20,246 nt of DNA from an uncultured Muribaculaceae bacterium. Lineage in GTDB: Bacteria > Bacteroidota > Bacteroidia > Bacteroidales > Muribaculaceae. The notes below the pieces were generated by a model. The model ran no database searches, had not been told where the DNA came from, and was given only the letters and a program-made list of their open reading frames with translations. Location: positions 1 through 20,246 of the forward strand of contig CAJLTZ010000042.1 in the NCBI GenBank assembly GCA_905209725.1, read 5' to 3'. Shown piece after piece: positions 7,354 to 15,414 of this stretch. Within the stretch, counting starts at the first letter, position 1. Every line of letters begins with the position of its first letter. Made by a program: the position numbers and the translations under genes.

Positions 7354-8877
7354 TTATGCATTTTGTTTCACCTCTTCGAGGTTTACGTCAAACTCATTGA
7401 GGAATGCCATGGTCTTGGCTATATAGTCAGCCATCACCACATCGTCCTCTACGAAGGGCACATGCTTACGATACTCGGTCATCACCTTCTCGATGTAGGG
7501 AGAAGACTTGAGCGGGCGACGGAAGTCGAGAGCCTGGGCAGCATTCATCAACTCGATGCCTGCGATATATTGCAGGTTGGCGATGATCTTGTGCAGTTTT
7601 GTAGCGGAATTCGCACCCATCGACACGAGGTCCTCCTGACCGTTGGAACTTACAATCGAATCGCACGAAGCAGGCCAGGAATACATCTTGTTCTGGCTCA
7701 CCATCGATGCCATGGCATACTGCGGAATCATGAAGCCGGAGTTGAGACCCGGTTTAGCCACGAGAAACTCGGGCAGTCCGCGGTTGCCGAGAATCAACTG
7801 AGCCACACGGCGCTCGGAGATGTTTCCGAGTTCGTGAAGGGCAACGCCCATATAGTCGAAAGCGAGTGCGAGGGGTTCGCCGTGGAAGTTACCGCCCGAA
7901 ACCACGAGGTCCTCATCGGGGAACACGGTAGGATTGTCGGTAACGGAGTTGATCTCGATGTGGAGCACGTCGGTAACGTGAAGCATAGCGTCCTTCACAG
8001 CGCCGTGCACCTGCGGGATGCAGCGGAAGGAATAGGGGTCCTGCACGTGAGTCTTCTCACGCTTGATGATCTCGCTGCCCTTGAGCAGAGCGCGGAACAC
8101 CTTGCCTGTCTCAATCTGTCCGGGATGAGGACGTACCTCCTGGATGCAGTCCCAGAAGGGTTCGATGCGGCCATCGAAAGCCTCGAGCGACATGGCGCCG
8201 AAGAGGTCGAAGCAGTGAACGAGGTGCCAGCCGTCGATAAGGGCTTTGATGCCGTTGGCGCTCATGAACTGAGTGCCGTTGAGCAGGGCCAGACCCTCTT
8301 TCGATTTGAGTTTGATGGGACGCCATCCCATCTCGTTGAGCATCTCGAAACTGCGCACGCGACGGCCTCTGAAGAACACCTCACCCTCGCCGATAAGCGG
8401 GAGGAAGAGGTTGGCGAGTGGAGCAAGGTCGCCGGAAGCACCGAGCGAACCGCGGTCATAGACCACAGGAATCACGTTGTTGTTGTAGAAGTCGAGGATG
8501 CGCTCTACTGTGCATACCTGCACGCCGCTGAATCCCATCGACAGGGCGTGAGCCTTCAGGAGCATCATCAGTTTTACAATCACATTGTCAACGGGAATAC
8601 CCACGCTGCAGGAGTGGCTCTTTACCAGGTTTTCCTGGAGTGTGCTCAGTTCGTCGTTGGAGATATGTTTGCTGCAGAGCGAGCCGAAACCGGTGGTGAC
8701 GCCGTAGATAGGCACAGTGTCGTTTTCCGTCTTCGCATCGAGGTATGTGCGGCATTTCTCGATTTTGGCGCGGGCCTCGTCGGAGAGTACCAGCTTTGTG
8801 CCGTCCTTAAGGATCTTCTCTATGAGATCATAGGTCAGTTCTGACTGTCCTATGGCATATGTTTCTAATTTCTTCAT
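7354..8877 (-). CDS. hutH: histidine ammonia-lyase
   Basis: This 507-residue cytosolic enzyme converts L-histidine to trans-urocanate and ammonia, the first step of the hut pathway. The Ala147-Ser148-Gly149 triad in GSLGASGDLAPLA forms the MIO electrophile of the lyase family. YGVTTGFG (58-65) carries the conserved active-site Tyr and the lid loop. SH at 87-88 in ENLVKSHSCSVG fits the histidine-type selectivity pocket. Full length matches the roughly 500-residue norm. Tyrosine or phenylalanine lyases share the fold, but the hutU, ftcD and hutI neighbours settle histidine. It lies 29 nt after hutI and is the fourth gene of the operon. No Shine-Dalgarno site is evident. Confidence 0.95.
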   Translation of the reverse strand: MKKLETYAIGQSELTYDLIEKILKDGTKLVLSDEARAKIEKCRTYLDAKTENDTVPIYGVTTGFGSLCSKHISNDELSTLQENLVKSHSCSVGIPVDNVIVKLMMLLKAHALSMGFSGVQVCTVERILDFYNNNVIPVVYDRGSLGASGDLAPLANLFLPLIGEGEVFFRGRRVRSFEMLNEMGWRPIKLKSKEGLALLNGTQFMSANGIKALIDGWHLVHCFDLFGAMSLEAFDGRIEPFWDCIQEVRPHPGQIETGKVFRALLKGSEIIKREKTHVQDPYSFRCIPQVHGAVKDAMLHVTDVLHIEINSVTDNPTVFPDEDLVVSGGNFHGEPLALAFDYMGVALHELGNISERRVAQLILGNRGLPEFLVAKPGLNSGFMIPQYAMASMVSQNKMYSWPASCDSIVSSNGQEDLVSMGANSATKLHKIIANLQYIAGIELMNAAQALDFRRPLKSSPYIEKVMTEYRKHVPFVEDDVVMADYIAKTMAFLNEFDVNLEEVKQNA

Positions 8878-8906
8878 GGTAAATGTGTGAATTATTGCAC
8901 GTTTGT

Positions 8907-10145
8907 TTATTTTACTAATCTTCCTCGGCTCACCACATGGTCCACGCAGTTCATGCCCACATAGTATGGGAGCGATTTGTAATCGTCAAAATGGAGGATG
9001 GCCACATCGCCGCGTTTGCCCTTCTCGAGAGAGCCGGTGATGTCGGCCTTGTCTACGGCTGCTGCGCCGTTAAGGGTAAGGGCAGTGATGGTTTCCTCGA
9101 TGCTCATGTTCATATAGATGCAAGCGAGGGCGATGGTGAGGGGAATCGAGCCGGAGAAGCATGAACCGGGGTTGAGGTCGGTGGCGAGGGCCACTGCCGC
9201 ACCAGCCTCAATAAATTTGCGGGCCGGAGCGAATGGTTCGCGGAGTGCGAAAGCTGTGAGAGGCAGCAAAGTAGCCACCACTCCCCTTTCAGCCATACGG
9301 CGCACACCCTCATCGCTCACATGAAGCAGATGGTCGGCGGAGACGGCACCTAACTCAGCGGCAAGTTCCGCGCCACCCAGCGTCACAATCTCGTCGGCGT
9401 GGAATTTCAGTTTATAGCCGGCATCCTTGGCGGCCTGCATGAAGCGGCGCGACTCATCAATCTCGAACACATTCTTCTCGGTGAAGATATCGCAGAATTC
9501 CGCATACTCTTTGGCCTTGGGAAGCATCTCGGAGATCATCAGGTCGATATATTCGTTGGTGCGGCCCTTATATTCTTTCGGCACGGCGTGTGCGCCAAGG
9601 AAAGTGGCCACCACAGAGAGAGGAGTGCGCGGGTCGTCGGCGATATCCTTGATCACGCGCAGCATCTTCATCTCGGTGTCGACATCGAGACCGTAACCGC
9701 TCTTGGCCTCCACCGTGGTGACGCCCATATCGACCATGCGGTCTATAAACCAAACAGCCTTTTCGCGGAGATCCTCAAACGACTCTTCATGCGTGGCATT
9801 CACGGTGGACTGGATGCCTCCGCCTCGCTCCATGATGCTCATGTATGAGTCGCCCTTGAGACGCCATTCGAATTCCTCGGCACGATATCCGCCGAATATA
9901 AGATGAGTGTGGGAATCCACAAATCCGGGCAGTGACACCTTCCCGTCAGCATCAAGCCGATGATGATGGGGATAGTCGGCGAGGTTTACCCCGGAGGCCG
10001 GGCCGGCATAGTCGATGATGCCGTCGGAGATGACAATCACACCATCGGGAATCACGCAAAGTTTCCCCATATCGCTCCCCTTCAGGGCTGATTTTCCCTG
10101 AGGGGTCACGATAGTGGTGTTGGTAATAATCAGATGATTGTCCAT
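8907..10145 (-). CDS. hutI: imidazolonepropionase
   Basis: This 412-residue amidohydrolase hydrolyses 4-imidazolone-5-propionate to N-formimino-L-glutamate, the third hut step. Metal-site residues are visible: the HxH pair His79/His81 in FVDSHTHLIFGG, His249 in KLKFHADE, and Asp323 in ALATDLNPGS. The substrate-contact segment GGGIQSTVNATH (108-119) and His186 in FLGAHAVP also match the family. Length is normal. Its start codon overlaps the ftcD stop by one base (TAATG), a classic sign of translational coupling. Confidence 0.95.
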   Translation of the reverse strand: MDNHLIITNTTIVTPQGKSALKGSDMGKLCVIPDGVIVISDGIIDYAGPASGVNLADYPHHHRLDADGKVSLPGFVDSHTHLIFGGYRAEEFEWRLKGDSYMSIMERGGGIQSTVNATHEESFEDLREKAVWFIDRMVDMGVTTVEAKSGYGLDVDTEMKMLRVIKDIADDPRTPLSVVATFLGAHAVPKEYKGRTNEYIDLMISEMLPKAKEYAEFCDIFTEKNVFEIDESRRFMQAAKDAGYKLKFHADEIVTLGGAELAAELGAVSADHLLHVSDEGVRRMAERGVVATLLPLTAFALREPFAPARKFIEAGAAVALATDLNPGSCFSGSIPLTIALACIYMNMSIEETITALTLNGAAAVDKADITGSLEKGKRGDVAILHFDDYKSLPYYVGMNCVDHVVSRGRLVK

Positions 10146-11851
10146 TACTGATTGTCGATGATATGGTTCACGGCATCAAGCACTTGCTGAGCGCGCTGAG
10201 TGGAGTTTTCCGAGATATGGAGCGCCTCGTTGAGGAGTTCGTTGGCGAGCGCCTTGTTTTTGAGCGAAGCGGCATTGATCTTCACGTTGAGATAAGCACC
10301 CTCGATGGCGGCGCGGGTGGCAAGAGCGCCCACGCCCACGTCGCTGATTGAGTTGGGATTGCCGTTGGAGGCCATATTGTCGAGCAGGTCGTAGCTTTCG
10401 AAAGCGGTCTGCATTGTGCGCAGGGGCACGCGTGTGGCATATTCGGTAGCATTTTCGAGGGCTTCTGCGCGCTGGCGTTTCTCCTCCTCGCTGCCTTTGG
10501 GCATTGAGAACACGGCCATGATGCGGTTGAAAGCCTCGGTGTCCTCATCCACAAGAGCCTCAAGGCGTTCAAGGATGCTTCGGCCCTTCTCTGCTGCATC
10601 GGAGAAATGCTCCCAGCGGTCGTCCCAGCCTGCCTTGTGGGCGGAGAGGTTGGCCACCATGGTGCCAAGGCTTGCGCCAAGCACTCCTATATATGCGGCG
10701 ATGGAGCCTCCGCCCGGTGCGGGCGACTCGGAAGCTGTCTCATCGGCAAAGGCTGTGAGGGTCATGTCAGTGAGTTTCTTACCCTTCTCCTGACCGGCCT
10801 CAAGCATGTATTCCACCACCTTCTCCTCCGGAACGAAGGGCTTGAGTTCGTCGAGTCCCATGCTCTTGACGGCAATCTTGATAATCTCGCTCTCGGGGAT
10901 GCCGATTGAACGCTGCTGCATGCGGAGATAATGCTTGCCGGCGTCGATGAGTGCGCTCTTCGGAACAAGTCCCACGATTTCGGTGCCGGTGACGCGCAGG
11001 CCACGGGCGGCAGCCGCACGGCTCACCTCGTCGAAAGCCTTGTGGAGCGGGGTCTCGTGCATGTCGGTGATATTCATCGACACCTGGGCGATACCATATT
11101 CGTCGATGTACCATCCGATAGCCTTGGTGCCCTTCAGGGTGCCGGGAATCATGATGGTGTTGCCATTCTCATCCTTCATGGGGCGACCTGTCACCTTGCC
11201 ACCCTCGCGCATCGGGCGACCCTTCTCGCGCACGTCGAATGCCACGGCATTGGCGCGGCGGGTGGAGGTGGTGTTGAGGTTGAAGTTTACGGCAATCAGG
11301 AAGTCGCGGGCACCCACGGCAGTGGCGCCAGTGCGGGCCACGCCCTCATCATAGGGACGGTCGCCGAAATCGGGAGCCTTTCCCTCATGGGCCATCTTCT
11401 CGGGAAGAGCCTCATATTCGCCCTCACGGCATACGGCAAGGTTCTTTCTCTCGGGAGTGAAAGCCGCGGCCTCATAGCAATATGTGGGGATGTTGAGTTC
11501 TTCGGAGATTCTCTTGGCGAGCTTGCGGGCGAGTTCGGCGCATTCCTCGAGAGTGATGCCGCTCACGGGAATCAGCGGGCACACATCGGTGGCACCCATG
11601 CGCGGGTGAGCGCCATGATGCTTGCGCATGTCGATGAGTTCGGCGGCGCGCTTCACGCCTCTCACGGCTGCATCCATCACCTTATCGGGTTCTCCCACAA
11701 AGGTGACCACTGTTCTATTGGTAGCCTCACCCGGATCCACATCTAGGAGGCTCACTTCGCCGCCCTTAGTGATTTCCGCTGTGATGGCGTCTATGATTGT
11801 CTTGTCGCGACCCTCGCTGAAATTGGGCACACATTCAATAATCTGTCTCAT
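10145..11851 (-). CDS. ftcD: bifunctional glutamate formimidoyltransferase / formimidoyl-THF cyclodeaminase
   Basis: This 568-residue fusion enzyme handles the last steps of histidine breakdown. The N-terminal half (about 1-330) is the formimidoyltransferase: CVPNFSEGRD (7-16) and HHGAHPRMGATDVCP (78-92). His82 aligns by position and context with the catalytic His82 of mammalian FTCD. After a linker (about 335-360), the cyclodeaminase half (about 362-568) has ESPAPGGGSIAAY (375-387), the folate-binding glycine-rich turn, in an all-helical domain. Together they move the formimino group to tetrahydrofolate and release ammonia, yielding glutamate and methenyl-THF. This replaces hutG or hutF routes, neither of which is seen here. 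It starts 26 nt after hutU and overlaps hutI by one base. Confidence 0.94.
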   Translation of the reverse strand: MRQIIECVPNFSEGRDKTIIDAITAEITKGGEVSLLDVDPGEATNRTVVTFVGEPDKVMDAAVRGVKRAAELIDMRKHHGAHPRMGATDVCPLIPVSGITLEECAELARKLAKRISEELNIPTYCYEAAAFTPERKNLAVCREGEYEALPEKMAHEGKAPDFGDRPYDEGVARTGATAVGARDFLIAVNFNLNTTSTRRANAVAFDVREKGRPMREGGKVTGRPMKDENGNTIMIPGTLKGTKAIGWYIDEYGIAQVSMNITDMHETPLHKAFDEVSRAAAARGLRVTGTEIVGLVPKSALIDAGKHYLRMQQRSIGIPESEIIKIAVKSMGLDELKPFVPEEKVVEYMLEAGQEKGKKLTDMTLTAFADETASESPAPGGGSIAAYIGVLGASLGTMVANLSAHKAGWDDRWEHFSDAAEKGRSILERLEALVDEDTEAFNRIMAVFSMPKGSEEEKRQRAEALENATEYATRVPLRTMQTAFESYDLLDNMASNGNPNSISDVGVGALATRAAIEGAYLNVKINAASLKNKALANELLNEALHISENSTQRAQQVLDAVNHIIDNQ

Positions 11852-11877
11852 CTAAGTATCTGCCTATATGAAATTGC

Positions 11878-13875
11878 TTACTTCTTCAATAACGATTTGA
11901 TCATTTCCTCATTGGCGATGAAGGGCTCTGTGATGCAGAAGCCGTTTCCCATCTGGGTGTCGTTCCATTCTTTTACAGTGGACATGGCGTTTTCATTGCG
12001 GGCCCAGCTTCTGCGGGCCACACCGCCCATCACATCCCAGAGCATAGCGTTGCGGAGGATGCGGTCAACACGTTCGGAACCGTCGCACACCATGCCGAAG
12101 CCGCCGTTGATAGCCTTGCCGATGCCCACGCCGCCACCATTGTGGAGCGCCACGAGGCTCATGCCGCGGGCACAGTTGCCTGCAAAGCACTGCACAGCCA
12201 TGTCGGCCATTACATTGGAGCCGTCCTTGATATTGCTGGTTTCACGGAAGGGGGAGTCGGTGCCGCTCACATCGTGGTGGTCGCGGCCGAGCATGATGGG
12301 ACCAACTTCGCCTTTGCGCACCATGTCGTTGAATTTAAGGGCGATGCGCAGACGGCCCATTGCGTCCTGATAGAGGATGCGGGCCTGCGTGCCTACCACG
12401 AGGGCGTTCTTTTCAGCGTCGCGGATCCAGTTGTAGTTGTCGCGGTCCTGACCACGGCGGTTCGGGTCGATGCATTCCATGGCGGCGTGGTCGGTCTTCA
12501 CGAGGTCCTCATGCTTGCCGCTGAGGCATACCCAGCGGAAGGGACCGTAACCGAAGTCGAAGAGCATCGGGCCCATGATATCCTCTACATAGGAGGGCCA
12601 GATGAAACCATCCTTCTCATCCTCGCCATTCTTGGAGATCTCTTTCACGCCGGCATCGTAGATGGCCTTCATGAAGGAGTTGCCATAGTCGAAGAAATAT
12701 GTGCCGCGGGCCACGAGGGCTTTCACAGCCTCGAAGTGACGGCGGAGAGTGGCGTCAACGAGTTCGCGGAATTTCTCCGGGTCGGCATGAAGCAGGCGTG
12801 TGCGCTCCTCGAAGGAGATGCCTGCGGGGCAATAGCCGCCCTCATATACGGCATGGCAGCTTGTCTGGTCGCTGAGGAGCTCGATGGGTTCGTTGTGCTC
12901 CACGGCATATTCAAGCAGGTCGACCACATTGCCGTGGTAAGCGATGGAGATGGGACGCTTATCCTCCATGGCCTTGCGTGCCATTGCGAATGCCTCGGGG
13001 ATGCTTTCGGTATTAGCCGACACCCAGCCCTGGTCCATACGGGTCTTGATGCGGGATTCGTCAACTTCGGCGATGATGGCGGCTGCACCGGCGATTTCTG
13101 CGGCCTTAGGCTGAGCGCCACTCATGCCGCCGAGACCGGAGGACACGAAGAGATGACCCTTGAGGTCGCCGTCGGCGGGCACGCCGAGTTTCATGCGGCC
13201 TGCGTTGAGGATGGTGTTGAAAGTGCCGTGCACGATGCCCTGCGGGCCGATATACATCCAGCCGCCGGCTGTCATCTGGCCATAGTTGGCCACGCCGAGC
13301 TGCATGGCTTCATGCCAGTCGTTGAGATTGTCGAACATCCCCACCATCATGGCATTCGTGATAATTACGCGGGGAGCGTCGGGACGCGAGGGGAAGAGTC
13401 CGAGAGGATGGCCCGATTCCACCACGAGAGTCTGATTCTCAGTGAGTTCCTCAAGATATTTCTTGATGAGGCGATACTGAAGCCAGTTCTGACACACCTG
13501 ACCTGTCTCGCCGTATGTCACGAGTTCATAAGGATAGAGGGCTACGTCAAAACTGAGGTTATTGTCGATCATCACCTGGAAAGCCTTACCCTCTAGGCAT
13601 TTGCCCTTGTATTGGTCAACGGGTTTGGCTTTCAGGTCGCCTTTGGGGCGCCAGCGGTAGGCATAGATGCGGCCACGGGTGCGGAGCTCCTCCAGAAATT
13701 CGGGAGCGGCTTTTTCGTGAAGCTCTTCGGGAAGATAACGGAGAGCATTCTTCAGCGCTACGATTGTTTTCTTGTCGTTAAGGGTGTAGCCGCGGTCGGG
13801 GGCGCGACGGATTCCCTCCTGGAAGCCTGGCATCTCAGGCCATTCAGCATCTAATAAGATTCTGGATGATTTCAT
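11878..13875 (-). CDS. hutU: urocanate hydratase, long form
   Basis: This 665-residue NAD-dependent enzyme converts urocanate to imidazolonepropionate. It is about 100 residues longer than the usual 550-560-residue proteobacterial enzyme and is closer in length to animal urocanase and Bacteroides homologues. Family landmarks are QVCQNWLQYRLIKKYL (126-141), TAGGWMYIGPQGIVHGT (202-218), the NAD-site segment SSGLGGMSGAQPKAAEIAG (245-263), YGPFRWVCLSG (443-453, where Cys450 is the likely active-site cysteine), GRDHHDVSG (530-538) and HNGGGVGIGKAINGG (578-592). It is the first gene of the minus-strand operon, with a promoter and structured leader just upstream. The start shows no Shine-Dalgarno site. 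Confidence 0.95.
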   Translation of the reverse strand: MKSSRILLDAEWPEMPGFQEGIRRAPDRGYTLNDKKTIVALKNALRYLPEELHEKAAPEFLEELRTRGRIYAYRWRPKGDLKAKPVDQYKGKCLEGKAFQVMIDNNLSFDVALYPYELVTYGETGQVCQNWLQYRLIKKYLEELTENQTLVVESGHPLGLFPSRPDAPRVIITNAMMVGMFDNLNDWHEAMQLGVANYGQMTAGGWMYIGPQGIVHGTFNTILNAGRMKLGVPADGDLKGHLFVSSGLGGMSGAQPKAAEIAGAAAIIAEVDESRIKTRMDQGWVSANTESIPEAFAMARKAMEDKRPISIAYHGNVVDLLEYAVEHNEPIELLSDQTSCHAVYEGGYCPAGISFEERTRLLHADPEKFRELVDATLRRHFEAVKALVARGTYFFDYGNSFMKAIYDAGVKEISKNGEDEKDGFIWPSYVEDIMGPMLFDFGYGPFRWVCLSGKHEDLVKTDHAAMECIDPNRRGQDRDNYNWIRDAEKNALVVGTQARILYQDAMGRLRIALKFNDMVRKGEVGPIMLGRDHHDVSGTDSPFRETSNIKDGSNVMADMAVQCFAGNCARGMSLVALHNGGGVGIGKAINGGFGMVCDGSERVDRILRNAMLWDVMGGVARRSWARNENAMSTVKEWNDTQMGNGFCITEPFIANEEMIKSLLKK

Positions 13876-13907
13876 GGTTAGATTTATGAATTGTTTCTTT
13901 TGATTAT

Positions 13908-13917
13908 TAACATGTTA
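13908..13917. promoter_or_regulatory. 10-bp palindrome TAACATGTTA in the hutU leader
   Basis: A perfect 10-bp palindrome lies 32 nt upstream of the hutU start, within the predicted 5' leader. It could be a half-site or core of an operator for a hut regulator. It does not resemble the TGTATGTATACA-like sites known for proteobacterial HutC. No regulator gene is present in the window, so function is open. Confidence 0.3.
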
Positions 13918-13931
13918 GGTTGGAGTGATGA

Positions 13932-13952
13932 CCGCAGTCACCGGGGCTGCGG
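13932..13952 (-). other. hairpin at the 5' end of the hutU leader
   Basis: CCGCAG (13932-13937) and CTGCGG (13947-13952) form a perfect 6-bp GC-rich inverted repeat around a 9-nt loop. With the predicted transcription start near 13957, this stem would sit within a few nt of the mRNA 5' end. It could be a stabilising 5' hairpin or part of a control element. It is not followed by a U-tract, so it is not a terminator. Confidence 0.45.
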
Positions 13953-13963
13953 ATAATTAACTA

Positions 13964-13996
13964 CAAAAATAGTAAATTATTTTGAGAATATGGAAA
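13964..13996 (-). promoter_or_regulatory. putative promoter of the hutU-ftcD-hutI-hutH operon
   Basis: On the minus strand TATTTTTG (13964-13971) matches the Bacteroidetes -7 consensus TAnnTTTG. A weak -33 candidate TTTC (13993-13996) lies 21 nt upstream. The predicted start is near 13957, giving a leader of about 80 nt before the hutU ATG. The surrounding sequence is AT-rich, as expected for these promoters. Confidence 0.45.
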
Positions 13997-14021
13997 TTTG
14001 GGGGTAAAAATGTGAGACAGT

Positions 14022-14040
14022 GCAGTCGCTCCGCGACTGG
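14022..14040. repeat. REP-like intergenic palindrome (CAGTCGC-TCC-GCGACTG)
   Basis: A perfect 7-bp inverted repeat with a TCC loop at 14023-14039. The 19-mer GCAGTCGCTCYGCGACTGG recurs at 18180-18198 with one base changed, in a different intergenic region. It lies between the ROK gene and the hut promoter, where it can fold on either strand. There is no U-tract, so simple termination is unlikely. Confidence 0.7.
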
Positions 14041-14062
14041 GGTGTATGTAATATATAAATAT

Positions 14063-14102
14063 CCGCGCACAGCACATCGCTAACGCTCTGCGCTGTACGC
14101 GG
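14063..14102. repeat. long hairpin between the ROK gene and the hut operon
   Basis: CCGCGCACAGC (14063-14073) and GCTGTACGCGG (14092-14102) pair at 10 of 11 positions around an 18-nt loop that contains CGCTCTGCG. On the minus strand the stem is followed by AT-rich sequence but no clean U-tract. It may help end ROK transcripts or belong to the same intergenic palindrome family as its neighbours. Confidence 0.55.
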
Positions 14103-14121
14103 TTAATATGCAGTGAAGCCA

Positions 14122-14136
14122 AGCCGCTCCGCGGCT
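14122..14136. repeat. short palindrome AGCCGC-TCC-GCGGCT at the end of the ROK gene
   Basis: A perfect 6-bp stem with a TCC loop begins 2 nt beyond the ROK stop codon. Its core CGCTCCGCG is shared with the palindrome at 14022-14040. It could act as a 3' stabilising hairpin for the ROK mRNA; no U-tract follows. Confidence 0.6.
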
Positions 14137-14138
14137 CT

Positions 14139-15167
14139 TTATTCGGGCTTGGCGGGCTTCTCCTCTACGAGGGCTACCGGTTCGGCGGTTTTGTTCTCGT
14201 AGCGGTATTTGGCCTCCCAACCGAGGGCTGAGGCTCCGAGCACTGCGGCATCGCTCTCCTTCAGTTCGGAGAGGATGATCTTGCATTTGCCTCGGAATAT
14301 CGGCAGAATATTCTTGTCGAATGATTCTTTCAGGGGTTTGATGAGCAGGTCGCCGCTCTTGGCGAGGCCGCCGAAGAGGATGATAGCCTGCGGGCTGGAG
14401 AATGCCACCATGTCGGCAAAGGCTTCGCCCAGGATCTTGCCTGTGAATTCGAAGATCTCCTTCGACATCTTGTCGCCGTTCATTGCGGCGTCGTAGATAT
14501 CTTTGGAAGTGATGGTGTCAATGTCGAGATTACGGAGCATTGAGGGCTCGTTGCGCACTTCGAGGAATTCGCGGGCTGTGCGAGCCACTCCTGTTGCGGA
14601 GCAGTACGCCTCGAGACAGCCGGTGCGGCCGCAGCCACACACACGCCCGTTGTTGCGCTTCATGATCACATGGCCAAGTTCGCCGGCAAAACCGTCGGAA
14701 CCATAAACAAGCTGGCCGTTGATCACGATACCGGAGCCAACGCCGGTGCCGAGAGTGATCATGATGAAATCCTTCATACCGCGGGCAGCGCCATAAGTCA
14801 TTTCGCCCAGAGCGGCTGCATTGGCATCGTTGGTAACCGCTACGGGGATACCGCCGAATGCTTTGCTCACCTTTTCAGCCAGGGGGATTACGGGACCCCA
14901 GGGAAGGTTCGGCGGATTGAGTATTTCGCCGGTATAATAGTTGGCGTTAGGAGCGCCAATACCAATTCCTTGGATCTGATCTTCAGCGTCGTGCGAGCTG
15001 ATAAGGCGCGAAAGGCCATCGTGGAACTCTTCGATATAGTCATCGAAATCCACATGTTTTTTGGTTTTCACAGAATCGCTTGCCACTACATGGCCACGTG
15101 CGTCGACTATTCCGAACACGGTATTTGTACCGCCTATGTCAATACCGACTACATACGGTTTACTCAT
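14139..15167 (-). CDS. ROK-family sugar kinase, probable glucokinase
   Basis: This 342-residue cytosolic protein belongs to the ROK family, which phosphorylates glucose or related sugars with ATP. The phosphate-binding loop is DIGGTNT (10-16). The catalytic Asp114 sits in TNDANAAALGE. The nucleotide segment ITLGTGVGSGIVING spans 137-151. ELGH (163-166) with Cys177, Cys179 and Cys184 in CGCGRTGCLEAYCS forms the ROK zinc site. There is no N-terminal helix-turn-helix, so it is a kinase and not an NagC/XylR-type repressor. A charged, Pro/Glu/Lys-rich tail (about 325-342) extends past the usual fold. It has its own promoter and is divergent from clpB. Glucokinase is the most likely activity, but N-acetylmannosamine or fructose kinase cannot be excluded. 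Confidence 0.88.
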   Translation of the reverse strand: MSKPYVVGIDIGGTNTVFGIVDARGHVVASDSVKTKKHVDFDDYIEEFHDGLSRLISSHDAEDQIQGIGIGAPNANYYTGEILNPPNLPWGPVIPLAEKVSKAFGGIPVAVTNDANAAALGEMTYGAARGMKDFIMITLGTGVGSGIVINGQLVYGSDGFAGELGHVIMKRNNGRVCGCGRTGCLEAYCSATGVARTAREFLEVRNEPSMLRNLDIDTITSKDIYDAAMNGDKMSKEIFEFTGKILGEAFADMVAFSSPQAIILFGGLAKSGDLLIKPLKESFDKNILPIFRGKCKIILSELKESDAAVLGASALGWEAKYRYENKTAEPVALVEEKPAKPE

Positions 15168-15197
15168 CGTATAGTTTGTTTTAGGGTTTTTGATTCA

Positions 15198-15229
15198 CAA
15201 AAGTAGTGAATATTTTTTATAGTTGCAAA
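15198..15229 (-). promoter_or_regulatory. promoter of the ROK kinase gene
   Basis: On the minus strand TTTG (15226-15229) and TACTTTTG (15198-15205) are separated by 20 nt. This matches the Bacteroidetes -33 TTTG / -7 TAnnTTTG arrangement in both boxes and spacing. Transcription should begin around 15190, leaving a leader of about 25 nt before the ATG at 15167. This is the best promoter match in the window. Confidence 0.68.
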
Positions 15230-15391
15230 TTACTCGTAAAAATCCGCTTTTCTCATCCGTGCACGGCACTCCGCCGCGCTGCGTTCTGTGCGTGGAAAGT
15301 GATATAAAACCAGCCTCCAGTGGCGGAGCGACAGCCCTATTATCTATTATTGATTCGAAGAGATATTTTGATTTTTTTGGTTTTTTGGCAC

Positions 15392-15414
15392 AACTATTGA
15401 TTGTATCAATTGTT
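15392..15414. promoter_or_regulatory. 23-bp inverted repeat upstream of clpB (candidate operator)
   Basis: Arms AACTATTGAT and ATCAATTGTT pair at 9 of 10 positions around a TGT spacer; the inner ATTGAT/ATCAAT arms are perfect. The site lies about 80 nt before the clpB start, near where a promoter is expected. The symmetry and length suit a dimeric transcription factor. It is not a CIRCE element (TTAGCACTC-N9-GAGTGCTAA). Confidence 0.45.

Noticed and set aside
7327..8844. 505-codon open frame on the + strand opposite hutH
   Set aside because: It is the antisense shadow of hutH, which has complete family motifs and correct length. The antisense translation is His/Glu/Val-rich with no recognisable domain.
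10931..11746. 271-codon + strand frame opposite ftcD
   Set aside because: Antisense shadow of the ftcD reading frame, with no motif, start signal or partner genes.
12142..13596. 484-codon + strand frame opposite hutU
   Set aside because: It is the antisense shadow of a well-supported urocanate hydratase gene. Strong codon bias leaves the complementary frame open.
14139..15167. ROK-type transcriptional repressor
   Set aside because: There is no N-terminal helix-turn-helix; the protein begins directly with the ATP-binding DIGGTNT loop, so a kinase is the better call.
15386..15401. sigma-54-like site TGGCAC-N5-TTGAT upstream of clpB
   Set aside because: The -24 part is good but the -12 part lacks the essential GC (TTGA instead of TTGC). 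The match lies within a stronger inverted repeat, so it is probably chance.
15392..15414. CIRCE element controlling clpB
   Set aside because: The arms do not match TTAGCACTC/GAGTGCTAA and the spacer is 3 nt instead of 9.
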